Shown here: one piece after another, positions 15,050-23,999 of the stretch
Layout of the letters: every line of letters begins with the position of its first letter
Numbering within the stretch: the first letter of the stretch is position 1
Assembly (NCBI RefSeq): GCF_002234595.1
Contig: NZ_NMUL01000089.1
Coordinates: 1 to 36,908, forward strand
Reading direction: 5' to 3'
From: Amycolatopsis vastitatis
GTDB taxonomy: Bacteria > Actinomycetota > Actinomycetes > Mycobacteriales > Pseudonocardiaceae
Length of the DNA: 36,908 nt
The notes under the pieces: generated by a model
What the model saw: the letters and a program-made list of their open reading frames with translations, nothing else
What the model was told of the DNA's origin: nothing
Databases searched by the model: none
Position numbers and translations under genes: made by a program

Positions 15050-16600
15050 TTACTTGCCTCCCTGAACCGCGGTCAGCGTCTGCTGCACCGTCGGGGTGAC
15101 TGTGTCGAGCACCGGCTTCGGGTAGAAGCCGAGGACGAGGATCAGCACGACCAGCGGCGCCAGGATCGCGATCTCCCGGCCGTTCAGGTCGGTGATCGCC
15201 TTCTTCGCGCCCAGCTCCGGCGCGATCGCGGTACCGGGTCCTCCGCCGACGCCCACAAGCGCGTCACCGCGGACCGGGCCCTGCATCACGCGCTGGTAGA
15301 GCCACAGGACGTACGCCGCGGCCAGGACCATGCCCACCGTGGCGAGGATCGTGTACACCGGCTGGTCCACAAAGGACCCGATGAGCACCAGGAACTCCGA
15401 AACGAACGAGTTCGTGCCCGGCAAGGACAAAGTGGACAGACCGGCGAGGAGGAACAGGCCCGCGAGCAGCGGAGTCACCTTCGCCATGCCACCGTAGTCC
15501 GAAATGCGAGACGACCCGCCGCGCGCGATCACCAGGCCGATCACCACGATCAGCATGCCGGTCGCGAGGCTGTGGTTGAGCATGTACGTCGCCGAGCCGA
15601 CCATCGCCTGCTCGTTGAACGCGAAGATGCCCAGCGAGATGAAGCCGAAGTGCGCGATCGAGACGTAAGCGATGAACCGCTTCATGTCCCGCTGCCCCGC
15701 CGCGAGGATCGATCCATAAAGGACACCGATCACCGAAAGCACCAGCACCAGCGGCGCCAGGGTCCGGCTCGCGTCCGGGAACATCGGCAGGCAGTAGCGC
15801 AGGAAGCCGAACGTGCCGACCTTGTCCAGCACGCCGACCAGCAGGACGGCGACGCCGATCGGCGCCTCCCCCGCCGCGTCCGGCAGCCAGGTGTGGAACG
15901 GCACCAGCGGCGCCTTGATCGCGAAGGCCAGGAAGAACCCGAGGAACAGCCAGATCTGCGTGGACAGCGGCGCGTCGCGCACCACCGTCACCAGCGTGGC
16001 CCAGTCGAAGGTGCCGTGCCCGAGCTTGTCCTTCGCCAGCGAGTACGCCCCGATCGCCGAGGCCAGCATGATCAGGCCGCCGAGGAACGAGTACAGGAAG
16101 AACTTCACCGCCGCGTACTGCCGGTTCGCGCCGCCGTAGCCGCCGATGAGGAAGTACATCGGGATCAGCATGATCTCGAACAGCACGTAGAACAGGAAGA
16201 CGTCGGTCGCGGCGAACACGCCGATCGTGAGCGCCTCCTGCAGCAGGATCAGCGACAGGAACCCGCCCGCGCTGCGGCCCGGCGGCAGCTTGTCCAGCGT
16301 GCCGAGGCCGCCGACGACGATCGGCACCAGCAGCGCGATCACCGCGATCATGATCAGCGAGATGCCGTCGGTGCCGAACGCGATGTGCACGCCGAAGCTG
16401 GGGATCCAGTCGAAGCTCGACGTCTGCTGCAGCCGCGCGCCCGAAGGCGAGTAGCTGAGCCAGAACGGGATCACCAGCAGGAACTCGAGGATCGAGAACC
16501 CGAGCGCGGCCAGCACCGCGGCGCGGTCGTTCCCCTTGAGGAACGCCAGCACCAGGGAGCCGGCCAGCGGCACCAGGATGAGGATGAGCAACCAGGTCAT
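15050..16600 (-). CDS. nuoM: NADH-quinone oxidoreductase subunit M
   Basis: A second antiporter-like membrane subunit (516 residues) of the complex I proton-pumping arm. Diagnostic segments are VFLFYVLFEIMLIPMYFLIGGYGG (conserved Glu in helix 5), FLAFAIKAPLVPFHTWLPDAAGEAPIGVAVLLVGVLDKVGTFGFLRY (conserved Lys residues), and ISLGIFAFNEQAMVGSATYMLNHSLATGML. Its ATG overlaps the nuoL stop by one base (TGATG), which implies coupled translation. Confidence 0.97.
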   Translation of the reverse strand: MTWLLILILVPLAGSLVLAFLKGNDRAAVLAALGFSILEFLLVIPFWLSYSPSGARLQQTSSFDWIPSFGVHIAFGTDGISLIMIAVIALLVPIVVGGLGTLDKLPPGRSAGGFLSLILLQEALTIGVFAATDVFLFYVLFEIMLIPMYFLIGGYGGANRQYAAVKFFLYSFLGGLIMLASAIGAYSLAKDKLGHGTFDWATLVTVVRDAPLSTQIWLFLGFFLAFAIKAPLVPFHTWLPDAAGEAPIGVAVLLVGVLDKVGTFGFLRYCLPMFPDASRTLAPLVLVLSVIGVLYGSILAAGQRDMKRFIAYVSIAHFGFISLGIFAFNEQAMVGSATYMLNHSLATGMLIVVIGLVIARGGSSRISDYGGMAKVTPLLAGLFLLAGLSTLSLPGTNSFVSEFLVLIGSFVDQPVYTILATVGMVLAAAYVLWLYQRVMQGPVRGDALVGVGGGPGTAIAPELGAKKAITDLNGREIAILAPLVVLILVLGFYPKPVLDTVTPTVQQTLTAVQGGK

Positions 16601-18501
16601 CAGGAGAACCTCACCAGCAGGAGAGCCGCCAGAAGCAGGAACGTGCCGCCCAGCATCGACAGCGCGTAGGACCGGACGAACCCGGTCTGGAGCCGCCTCA
16701 GCCGGCCGGACCCGCCGCCGAGACCGGCGGCCAGGCCGTTGACCGCGCCGTCGACGCCGCGGTTGTCGACGAACACCAGCGCCCGCGAAAGCCAGGTGCC
16801 CGGGCGGGCGACCAGCGTCTCGTTGAGCGTGTTGCCGTACAGGTCCTTGCGCGCGGCCCGGGTGACGAACGAGACCCGCTGGGGCTGCTCGACCGGGACG
16901 TCACGGCGGAAGATCAGGTACGCGAGCGCGACGCCGGCCAGCGAGAGCACGACCGCCGCCACCGAGATCACCCAGGCGTCCACCGGCAGGTGGTGTGCCT
17001 CCTCCAGCTTGCCGACCGAGGGGGCGAGCCACTCGCTGAAGCGGTCGCCGAGGGCGAAGAACGCGCCGGCGCCGACCGAGCCGATCGCCAGGACCGCCAT
17101 CGGGATCCACATGACCGACTTGGACTCGTGCGGGTGGAAGTCCCGGCCATCGCTGGACTTGATGTCCTTCCAGCGTTCCTTGCCGAAGAACGTCATCACC
17201 ATCAGGCGGGTCATGTAGAACGCGGTGAGCCCGGCGCCGAGCAGCGCCGCGCCGCCCATCACCCAGCCGCGCCAGCCGCCCTGGCCGAACGCCGCTTCGA
17301 TGATCGCGTCCTTGGTGAAGAAGCCCGACAGCGGCGGGATGCCGATCAGGGCCAGGTAGCCGAGGGTGAAGGTGACGAAGGTGATCGGCATGTGCTTGCG
17401 CAGGCCGCCGAACTTCCGCATGTCGACCTCGTCGTTCATGCCGTGCATGACCGACCCGGCCCCGAGGAACAGCCCGGCCTTGAAGAAGCCGTGCGCGACC
17501 AGGTGCATGATGCCCAGCGCGTACGCGATCGGCCCGAGCCCGACGGCCAGCATCATGTAGCCGATCTGGCTGACCGTGGAGTACGCGAGGACCTTCTTGA
17601 TGTCGTCGTACGCGCAGCCGATGATGCACCCGAGCAGCAGCGTCACCGTGCCGACCAGGGTGACGATCAGTCTGCCGTCCTCGGTGGCGTTGAAGACGTC
17701 CTTCGAGCGGGCCACCAGGTAGACACCCGCGGTCACCATCGTTGCCGCGTGGATCAGGGCCGACACCGGGGTCGGGCCCTCCATCGCGTCCGGGAGCCAG
17801 GCCTGCAGCGGGAACTGGCCGGACTTACCGCAGGCGCCCAGCAGGAGCAGGATCGCCATCGCGGTGATCGCGCCCGGCGAGAACTTGCCGTCCCCGACCG
17901 CCTGGAAGACCTGCGCGTACCCGGTCGAGCCCGCGTACTTGAACATGATGAAGATCGCCAGCGCGAGCCCGACGTCGCCGACGCGGTTCATCAGGAACGC
18001 CTTCTTCGCCGCGGTCGCGGCGGACGGGCGGCCCTGGTACCAGCCGATGAGCAGGTAGGACGCGAGGCCCACGCCTTCCCAGCCGAGGTACAGCGTCACG
18101 AAGCTGTTGCCCAGCACCAGGATCAGCATCGACGCGACGAAGAGGTTCAGGTACGCGAAGAAGCGGTACCGGCCCTCGTCGTCGGCCATGTAACCGATCG
18201 AGTAGTAGTGGATCAGCATGCCGACGCCGGTGATGAGCAGCACGAACGTCAGCGACAGCGCGTCGATCCGCAGCCCGAAGTCCACCTGCAGCTGGCCGAC
18301 CGGGATCCACGAGTAGACCTTGGTGTCGGTCGTGGTGCCCGTGTCGGCGGTGAAGAACAGGATCAGCCCGTAGACGAAGGCGAGGGTGACGGTGGCACAG
18401 CCGAGCAGATGCCCCCAGGCCTTGGCGCGCTTCCCCGCCAGCAGCAGGATCAGGGCGCCGAGGCCAGGCAGGGCCACCAGCAGCCACGATGATGCGGTCA
18501 C
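16600..18501 (-). CDS. nuoL: NADH-quinone oxidoreductase subunit L
   Basis: The distal antiporter-like subunit (633 residues), including the C-terminal region that forms the long lateral helix of complex I. It shows LYLGWEGVGLASYLLIGWYQGRP (helix-5 Glu), GACGKSGQFPLQAWLPDAMEGPTPVSALIHAATMVTAGVYLVAR (Lys/His channel residues) and HGFFKAGLFLGAGSVMHGMNDEVDMRKFGGL. GTG 18501 is preceded by GGAG. Ten bases separate it from the nuoK stop. Confidence 0.97.
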   Translation of the reverse strand: MTASSWLLVALPGLGALILLLAGKRAKAWGHLLGCATVTLAFVYGLILFFTADTGTTTDTKVYSWIPVGQLQVDFGLRIDALSLTFVLLITGVGMLIHYYSIGYMADDEGRYRFFAYLNLFVASMLILVLGNSFVTLYLGWEGVGLASYLLIGWYQGRPSAATAAKKAFLMNRVGDVGLALAIFIMFKYAGSTGYAQVFQAVGDGKFSPGAITAMAILLLLGACGKSGQFPLQAWLPDAMEGPTPVSALIHAATMVTAGVYLVARSKDVFNATEDGRLIVTLVGTVTLLLGCIIGCAYDDIKKVLAYSTVSQIGYMMLAVGLGPIAYALGIMHLVAHGFFKAGLFLGAGSVMHGMNDEVDMRKFGGLRKHMPITFVTFTLGYLALIGIPPLSGFFTKDAIIEAAFGQGGWRGWVMGGAALLGAGLTAFYMTRLMVMTFFGKERWKDIKSSDGRDFHPHESKSVMWIPMAVLAIGSVGAGAFFALGDRFSEWLAPSVGKLEEAHHLPVDAWVISVAAVVLSLAGVALAYLIFRRDVPVEQPQRVSFVTRAARKDLYGNTLNETLVARPGTWLSRALVFVDNRGVDGAVNGLAAGLGGGSGRLRRLQTGFVRSYALSMLGGTFLLLAALLLVRFS

Positions 18502-18511
18502 TCGGTGTCTC

Positions 18512-18811
18512 CTAGTACTTCAGCAGGTTGGTGTCGTCGACCGAGGCCGAGCGCCGGGTGCGGAAGATGGCCATGATGATCGCCAGACCGACCACGACCT
18601 CGGCGGCCGCGACGACCATGACGAAGAACGCCATGATCTGGCCGTCGAGCCCGCCGTTGATCCGGGCGAAGGTGACCAGCGACAGGTTCACCGCGTTGAG
18701 CATCAGCTCGATGCACATGAACACGACGATCGCGTTGCGCCGCACCAGCACGCCGACCGCGCCGAGCGCGAACAGCAGCGCCGACAGCAGCAGGTAGTAC
18801 GTGGGGGTCAT
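18512..18811 (-). CDS. nuoK: NADH-quinone oxidoreductase subunit K
   Basis: A 99-residue, three-helix membrane subunit (the MrpC/ND4L homologue). The two conserved intramembrane glutamates are present at E35 (FMCIELMLNAVNL) and E71 (VAAAEVVVGLAI). Its ATG (18809-18811) overlaps the nuoJ TGA by two bases (ATGA arrangement). The reading frame is open further upstream, but only as a shadow of nuoJ. The length is that of the family. Confidence 0.96.
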   Translation of the reverse strand: MTPTYYLLLSALLFALGAVGVLVRRNAIVVFMCIELMLNAVNLSLVTFARINGGLDGQIMAFFVMVVAAAEVVVGLAIIMAIFRTRRSASVDDTNLLKY

Positions 18812-19674
18812 GCCTTCTCCCCTTCCGAGGCTTCCGAAGTGCCCTCGGAACCGACCAGCGCGTGCGCGTCCGGGTGCGGGCCCTCGTCCGCGACGAGCTT
18901 GCGTTCCTTCGCCAGCTCGATCGCCGAGGTGGACTCGATGATCGCCGACAGCGACTCCGGGGCGATCGAGCCGTCCGGCAGCAGCGCCGGGGTGGCCACC
19001 GAGTTGGCGGTGGCGAAGACACCCGGGCCGGGCAGCGGCGACGGCCGGTCGTGCTCGCCGCGGAAGCGCAGCAGCACCAGTTCGCGCTGCGAGAGCTTGC
19101 CGCCCTTGCCGTGCCGGTCGGTGAAGGCCAGCACCATCGCGCCGATCGCGGCGGTGATGAGCAGCGCCGAGGTCAGCTCGAAGGGGAACAGGTAGTCGGT
19201 GAAGATCAGCCGCCCCAGGCCCTTCGGCCCGCCGCCCGCCGGGGTGGCCGAGTCGAGCGGAATGGCCGGGGTGACGTTCTCCATGGCCCGGTAGATACCG
19301 GTGGCCAGCAGCGCGGCGAGGCCGATGCCGAGCACCGTCGCGGCGAGCCGCTGTCCACGAAGGACTTCGACGACCGAGTCCGAGCTTTCCCGGCCGACCA
19401 GCATCAGCACGAACAGGAACAGCATCATGATCGCGCCGGTGTAGACGATGATCTGCGTGAAGCCCAGGAACGGCGCCGACTGGATCATGTACAGCGCGCC
19501 CAGGCTCAGCATCGTGAGCACCAGCCACAGCGCCGAGTGGACGGCGTTGCGGGAGAAGATCATGCCGAGCGCGCCGAGCAGCGAGACCGGGCCGAGCACC
19601 CAGAACGCGATCGCTTCGCCGGTGGAGACACCCGCGGAGGCGTTCGGCGCCGCGGCCAGAACTGCGGTGATCAC
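18808..19674 (-). CDS. nuoJ: NADH-quinone oxidoreductase subunit J
   Basis: A five-helix membrane subunit (288 residues). The helices run from AIAFWVLGPVSLLGALGMIFSRNAVHSALWLVLTMLSLGALYMIQSAPFLGFTQIIVYTGAIMMLFLFVLMLVG, with the pi-bulge region in FTQIIVYTGAIMM, to LTSALLITAAIGAMVLAF. The last ~90 residues form a hydrophilic extension absent from the 184-residue E. coli protein but, as I recall, seen in actinobacteria. GTG 19674 is chosen because it overlaps the nuoI stop in the sequence GTGA and yields the expected N-terminus. Confidence 0.94.
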   Translation of the reverse strand: MITAVLAAAPNASAGVSTGEAIAFWVLGPVSLLGALGMIFSRNAVHSALWLVLTMLSLGALYMIQSAPFLGFTQIIVYTGAIMMLFLFVLMLVGRESSDSVVEVLRGQRLAATVLGIGLAALLATGIYRAMENVTPAIPLDSATPAGGGPKGLGRLIFTDYLFPFELTSALLITAAIGAMVLAFTDRHGKGGKLSQRELVLLRFRGEHDRPSPLPGPGVFATANSVATPALLPDGSIAPESLSAIIESTSAIELAKERKLVADEGPHPDAHALVGSEGTSEASEGEKA

Positions 19675-20195
19675 TTGACGCCCTCCCCGCGTGCGAGTTC
19701 GGGGCCGTTCACGTAGTAGTCCTGCTCGTTCTCGCCCAGCCGCATCGGGTGCGGCGGCTGCTCCATGCCGGGCAGCAGCGGGGCGAGCAGGTCTTCCTTC
19801 GTGTAGATCAGCCGCTGGCGGTCGTCGTCGGCCAGCTCGTAGAAGTTGATCATCGTCAGCGACCGCGTCGGGCACGCCTCGATGCAGAGGCCGCAGCCGA
19901 TGCAGCGCAGGTAGTTGATCTGGTAGTCCGCCCCGTACCGCTCGCCCGGCGAGTACCGGGCCTCCTCGGTGTTGTCACCGCCCTCGACGAAGATCGCGTC
20001 CGCCGGGCACGCCCACGCGCACAGCTCGCAGCCGACGCACTTCTCGAGACCGTCCGGGTGGCGGTTCAGCTGGTGCCTGCCGTGGTACCGCGGCGCGGCC
20101 GGCGCGCCGGCCTCCGGGTACTCCTCGGTGGCGACCTTCTTGAACATCATCCCGAACGTGACGCCGAAGCCCTTGACGGGATCAAGAAACCCCAT
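19671..20195 (-). CDS. nuoI: NADH-quinone oxidoreductase subunit I
   Basis: A peripheral-arm subunit (174 residues) carrying two [4Fe-4S] clusters (N6a and N6b) that lead electrons towards the quinone site. Two complete motifs are visible: C53-x2-C56-x2-C59-x3-C63 (CVGCELCAWACP) and C98-x2-C101-x2-C104-x3-C108 (CIGCGLCIEACP). ATG 20195 lies within the end of nuoH, so the two genes overlap by 14 bases. Confidence 0.97.
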   Translation of the reverse strand: MGFLDPVKGFGVTFGMMFKKVATEEYPEAGAPAAPRYHGRHQLNRHPDGLEKCVGCELCAWACPADAIFVEGGDNTEEARYSPGERYGADYQINYLRCIGCGLCIEACPTRSLTMINFYELADDDRQRLIYTKEDLLAPLLPGMEQPPHPMRLGENEQDYYVNGPELARGEGVK

Positions 20196-21531
20196 CTTGC
20201 GCTCCTTCCTTTGCGGTACCGACGGCCGCCGGCTTGCGGCGGGCCGCCTTCGCCTCGGCCTTGGCCAAAGCCTTCTGACGCGGGGTGGTCTGCGGAACCT
20301 TGAGGTCCAGCGGCGGGACCGGGAAACCGCCGCCGGTCACCGGAACGGACTCACTCTCCTCTTCGCGGCCCGCGGCGCGGACGTAGAAGAACAGCGCGAG
20401 GACGATGAAGATCGCGACCGCGGCGATGATGATGGTCGTGGTGTTCCAGGTGATGACCTTCGCGAAGGTCACCATGACGATCCACACCAGGTTCAGCGGG
20501 ACCAGGACCTTCCAGCCCAGCCGCATGAACTGGTCGTAGCGCAGGCGGGGCAGCGTGCCGCGCAGCCAGATGAACCCGAACAGCAGGACGAACATCTTCG
20601 CGAAGAACCACAGCACCGGCCACCAGCCGGTGTTGAGCACGTTGTTCCCGATCAGCGACAGCGGCCACGGGGCCATCCAGCCGCCAAGGAACAGCGTGGT
20701 CGCGAACGCCGAGACGATCACCATGTTGACGTACTCGGCCAGGAAGAACATCGCGAACTTCATCGAGCTGTACTCGGTGTGGAAGCCGCCGACCAGCTCC
20801 GACTCGGCCTCCGGGAGGTCGAACGGCGCGCGGTTGGTCTCGCCGACCATCGAGATCAGGTAGATCACGAAGCTCGGGACCAGGTAGAGGAACCACGCCT
20901 TGTGCTGCGCGCCGACGATGTCGGCCAGGTTCAGCGACCCGGCCTGCAGGATCACCGCGACGATCGACAGGCCCATCGCGATCTCGTAGGAGATCACCTG
21001 CGCCGCGCTGCGCATGCCGCCGAGCAGCGGGTACGGCGAACCCGACGACCAGCCGGCGAGCACGATGCCGTAGACGCCGATCGAGGAGCAGGCCAGGATC
21101 ACCAGCGCGCTGACCGGCAGATCGAGCAGCTGCAGCACGGTCCGCTCACCGAAGATCGACACGACCGGGCCGAACGGGATGGCCGACAGCGCGATCAGCG
21201 ACGGCACCACGCAGACGACCGGGGCGAGGAAGTACACCTTGCGGTCGGCGGTGTCCGGGATGATCTGTTCCTTGAACGGCAGCTTGATCGCGTCCGCCAG
21301 GGACTGCAGGTAGCCGCCGGGGCCGACACGGTTGGGGCCGGGCCGGTTCTGCATCCGGCCGACCGCCTTGCGCTCCCAGACGATCAGGAAGATCGTCAGG
21401 ATCGGCCCGATCAGCAGGATGACCACGCACTTGAGCAGGATCAGCCACAACGGGTCGTCCGCGAGCAGCGCCGCCCGCGTAGCCGCGTCAGGCACGCTCC
21501 CGACGGCGGCTTCGGTCAGCAGCGGGGTCAT
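20182..21531 (-). CDS. nuoH: NADH-quinone oxidoreductase subunit H
   Basis: A membrane subunit (449 residues) forming much of the quinone chamber. The signature ETNRAPFDLPEAESELVGGFHTEYSSMKFAMFFLAEY is present, as are the early loop ERKAVGRMQNRPGPNRVGPGGYLQSLADAIKLPFKE and eight to nine helices. After the last helix (about residue 390) comes a charged ~60-residue tail rich in Ala and Lys (KALAKAEAKAARRKPA), absent from the 325-residue E. coli protein. ATG 21531 overlaps the nuoG TGA (ATGA); extending the frame upstream would only run into nuoG. Confidence 0.96.
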   Translation of the reverse strand: MTPLLTEAAVGSVPDAATRAALLADDPLWLILLKCVVILLIGPILTIFLIVWERKAVGRMQNRPGPNRVGPGGYLQSLADAIKLPFKEQIIPDTADRKVYFLAPVVCVVPSLIALSAIPFGPVVSIFGERTVLQLLDLPVSALVILACSSIGVYGIVLAGWSSGSPYPLLGGMRSAAQVISYEIAMGLSIVAVILQAGSLNLADIVGAQHKAWFLYLVPSFVIYLISMVGETNRAPFDLPEAESELVGGFHTEYSSMKFAMFFLAEYVNMVIVSAFATTLFLGGWMAPWPLSLIGNNVLNTGWWPVLWFFAKMFVLLFGFIWLRGTLPRLRYDQFMRLGWKVLVPLNLVWIVMVTFAKVITWNTTTIIIAAVAIFIVLALFFYVRAAGREEESESVPVTGGGFPVPPLDLKVPQTTPRQKALAKAEAKAARRKPAAVGTAKEGAQDGVS

Positions 21532-23999
21532 TGCCCACCTCCAGCGAGGTTCACAACGGCGCCGTGCCCGGCACCGAGCGTCTTGGCCACGGCGGAGCCG
21601 TCGGAGTTGCCCGGCAGCCACACGACGCCGTCGGGCAGGTCGGCGATCTCCACCGGGAGCGTGATCGCACCGCGTTCGGTGCTCACCGTGACGGTGACGC
21701 CCAGCCCTTCGGCGGTCTTCGCGGAGAGCCGCGCGACCGGCGTGCGCTGGGTGCCCTTGAGGTGCGGCTCGCCGTCCTGCAGCGACCCGTTGTCGATCAG
21801 CTGGCGCCAGGTCGACAGGATCGCCTGGCCGTCACCCGGGGTCGCGGGCGGCGCGACCTCAGCGGCGACGTGCGTCCAGCGCAGCGCCGAAGCCGGGCCG
21901 AGCTTCTCGAAGTCGCCCCGCGCGGCGGCCGGCGTCTGCGTGAACAGGTCGGCGTCCATCTCGACGGCGAGGGTGTCGAGCACCCGGCAGTCCGCCAGGG
22001 CGCCGGTGCCTTCGAGGGTGACGTCGAACGGGCGGGTGCGGCCCTCCCAGTTGAGGTAGCTGCCCGCCTTCTCGTCCGACGCGGCCACCGGGAGCACCAC
22101 GTCCGCGCGGTCGGTCACCGCGCTGAGCCGCAGTTCGAGGCTGACGACGAACCCGGCGGTGTCGAGCGCGCGCAGCGCGAGGTCCGGGTCCGGCAGGTCG
22201 TACGGGTCGACGCCGCCGACGACCAGGCCGCCCAGCTCACGGGCCGAGGCGGCCAGCAGGATGTCGGTGGTGTCGCGGCCCGGGGTGGCCGGGATCGGGA
22301 CGCCCCAGGCGTTTTCGACGGCGACGCGCGCCGCGTCGTCACCGACCCGGCGGCCGCCGGGCAAGAGCGACGGCACGCAGCCGACTTCCAGCGCGCCCCG
22401 GTCGCCGGCGCGGCGCGGGATCCACGCGAGCCGGACGCCGGTGCGCTCGACCAGGTCGTGCAGGGCCGAGAAGAGGCCGGGGACCGTGGCGGCGCGCTCG
22501 CCGACCAGAACGACGGCGCCTTCACCGCGCAGGGCCTCGTCGAGGTCCGGCGCGTGCTTGGCGATGCCTTCGACGGCCGCGGCTTCCTGGCCGGGGACGC
22601 AGGCGAGCAGCTCGCCGAACGTCTTGCGCACCGACGACGTCGTCCACTGTCCCAAGTGGACGACGCGGGTCTTGTTCCGCCGAGCCGCCTTGCGCAGCCG
22701 CAGGAACACGATCGGCGCCTCGTCCTCGGGCTCGAACGCGACGCACAGGACCGTGCGGGCCCGCTCGATCTCGCCGAAGGTGACGCCGGACTCCGGAGTC
22801 ACGCCCACGACGTGCGAGGTGAGGAACGCCAGTTCCTCGGCCGAGTGCGGGCGGGCGCGGAAGTCGACGTCGTTGGTCTGCAGGGCGACGCGGGCGAACT
22901 TCGAGTACGCGTAGGCGTCCTCGACGGTCAGCCGGCCACCGGGCAGGACGCCGACGCCGCCGTTGGAGCGGGCCTCGACCAACCCGGCCGCGGCGATGCG
23001 CAGCGCGTCGGTCCAAGACGCTTCCTCCAGCTCACCGGTCTCGCGGTTGCGGACCAGCGGACGGCGGATGCGGTCCTCGGCGCCGGTGTAGCGGAAGGCG
23101 AACCGGCCCTTGTCGCAGATCCACTCTTCGTTGACTTCCGGGTCGTCGCCGGCCAGCTTGCGCTGGACCTTGCCGCGCCGGAAGTCGGTGCGCTCGGCGC
23201 AGCCGGACGAGCAGTGCTCGCAGACGCTCGGCGAGGACACCAGGTCGAAAGGCCGCGACCGGAACCGGTAGGCGGCGCTCGTGAGAGCACCGACCGGGCA
23301 GATCTGGATGACGTTGCCGGAGAAGTAGCTCTGGAACGGCTGGCCGGACGTCGTCCGCGACGCCATGTCGAGCACGTCCGCCGTCTCCGCGGTGCCGATC
23401 TGCTGGTGGGCGCCGCGTTCGAGGAGCTCGATGAACGGGTCGCCGGCGATCTCGCTGGAGAACCGGGTGCAGCGCTGGCAGAGCACGCAGCGTTCGCGGT
23501 CCAGCAGCACCTGCGTCGAGATCGGCAGCGGCTTCGGGAACGTCCGCTTCGTGTCGACGAACCGGGATTCCGTGCGGCCGTGGGCCAGCGCCTGGTTCTG
23601 CAGCGGGCACTCGCCGCCCTTGTCGCAGATCGGGCAGTCCAGCGGGTGGTTGATGAGCAGGAGCTCCATCACGCCCTGCTGGGCCTTGTCCGCGACCGGC
23701 GACGTCAGCTGCGTCTTGACGACCATGCCGTCGGCGACGGTCATCGTGCAGGACGCCTGCGGCTTCGGCATCGGCCGGCCGCCCATCTCGACCTCGACCA
23801 GGCACTGGCGGCAGGCGCCGGCCGGGGAGAGGAGCGGGTGGTCGCAGAACCGCGGGATGACCGTGCCGAGGCGTTCGGCCGTGCGGATGAGGAGCTCACC
23901 CTTGGGGGCGATGACCTCTTCGCCGTCGATGACCAGCTTGACGTGGCCTTCGGGGACCGGCGTCTCCTGGGTCTCTGGCTTGTCGGGCGCGATCGTCAT
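21528..23999 (-). CDS. nuoG: NADH-quinone oxidoreductase subunit G
   Basis: The large iron-sulfur subunit (823 residues). Cluster ligands in order: [2Fe-2S] N1b C52, C63, C66 and C84; N5 H118, C122, C125 and C131; N4 C171, C174, C177 and C234; and the off-path N7 motif C260-x2-C263-x3-C267-x27-C295 (CEHCSSGC ... EEWICDKG). The rest is a molybdopterin-oxidoreductase-like domain without a cofactor role. N7 occurs only in some bacterial complex I enzymes. ATG 23999 overlaps the nuoF stop by three bases; the frame stays open upstream only as a shadow of nuoF. Confidence 0.96.
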   Translation of the reverse strand: MTIAPDKPETQETPVPEGHVKLVIDGEEVIAPKGELLIRTAERLGTVIPRFCDHPLLSPAGACRQCLVEVEMGGRPMPKPQASCTMTVADGMVVKTQLTSPVADKAQQGVMELLLINHPLDCPICDKGGECPLQNQALAHGRTESRFVDTKRTFPKPLPISTQVLLDRERCVLCQRCTRFSSEIAGDPFIELLERGAHQQIGTAETADVLDMASRTTSGQPFQSYFSGNVIQICPVGALTSAAYRFRSRPFDLVSSPSVCEHCSSGCAERTDFRRGKVQRKLAGDDPEVNEEWICDKGRFAFRYTGAEDRIRRPLVRNRETGELEEASWTDALRIAAAGLVEARSNGGVGVLPGGRLTVEDAYAYSKFARVALQTNDVDFRARPHSAEELAFLTSHVVGVTPESGVTFGEIERARTVLCVAFEPEDEAPIVFLRLRKAARRNKTRVVHLGQWTTSSVRKTFGELLACVPGQEAAAVEGIAKHAPDLDEALRGEGAVVLVGERAATVPGLFSALHDLVERTGVRLAWIPRRAGDRGALEVGCVPSLLPGGRRVGDDAARVAVENAWGVPIPATPGRDTTDILLAASARELGGLVVGGVDPYDLPDPDLALRALDTAGFVVSLELRLSAVTDRADVVLPVAASDEKAGSYLNWEGRTRPFDVTLEGTGALADCRVLDTLAVEMDADLFTQTPAAARGDFEKLGPASALRWTHVAAEVAPPATPGDGQAILSTWRQLIDNGSLQDGEPHLKGTQRTPVARLSAKTAEGLGVTVTVSTERGAITLPVEIADLPDGVVWLPGNSDGSAVAKTLGAGHGAVVNLAGGGQ

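Noticed and set aside
15038..16669. 543-residue plus-strand open frame opposite nuoM
   Set aside because: The translation is Arg/Asp/Gln-rich low complexity with no motif, and it is the antisense shadow of a clear membrane-protein gene. Such frames are expected in very GC-rich DNA.
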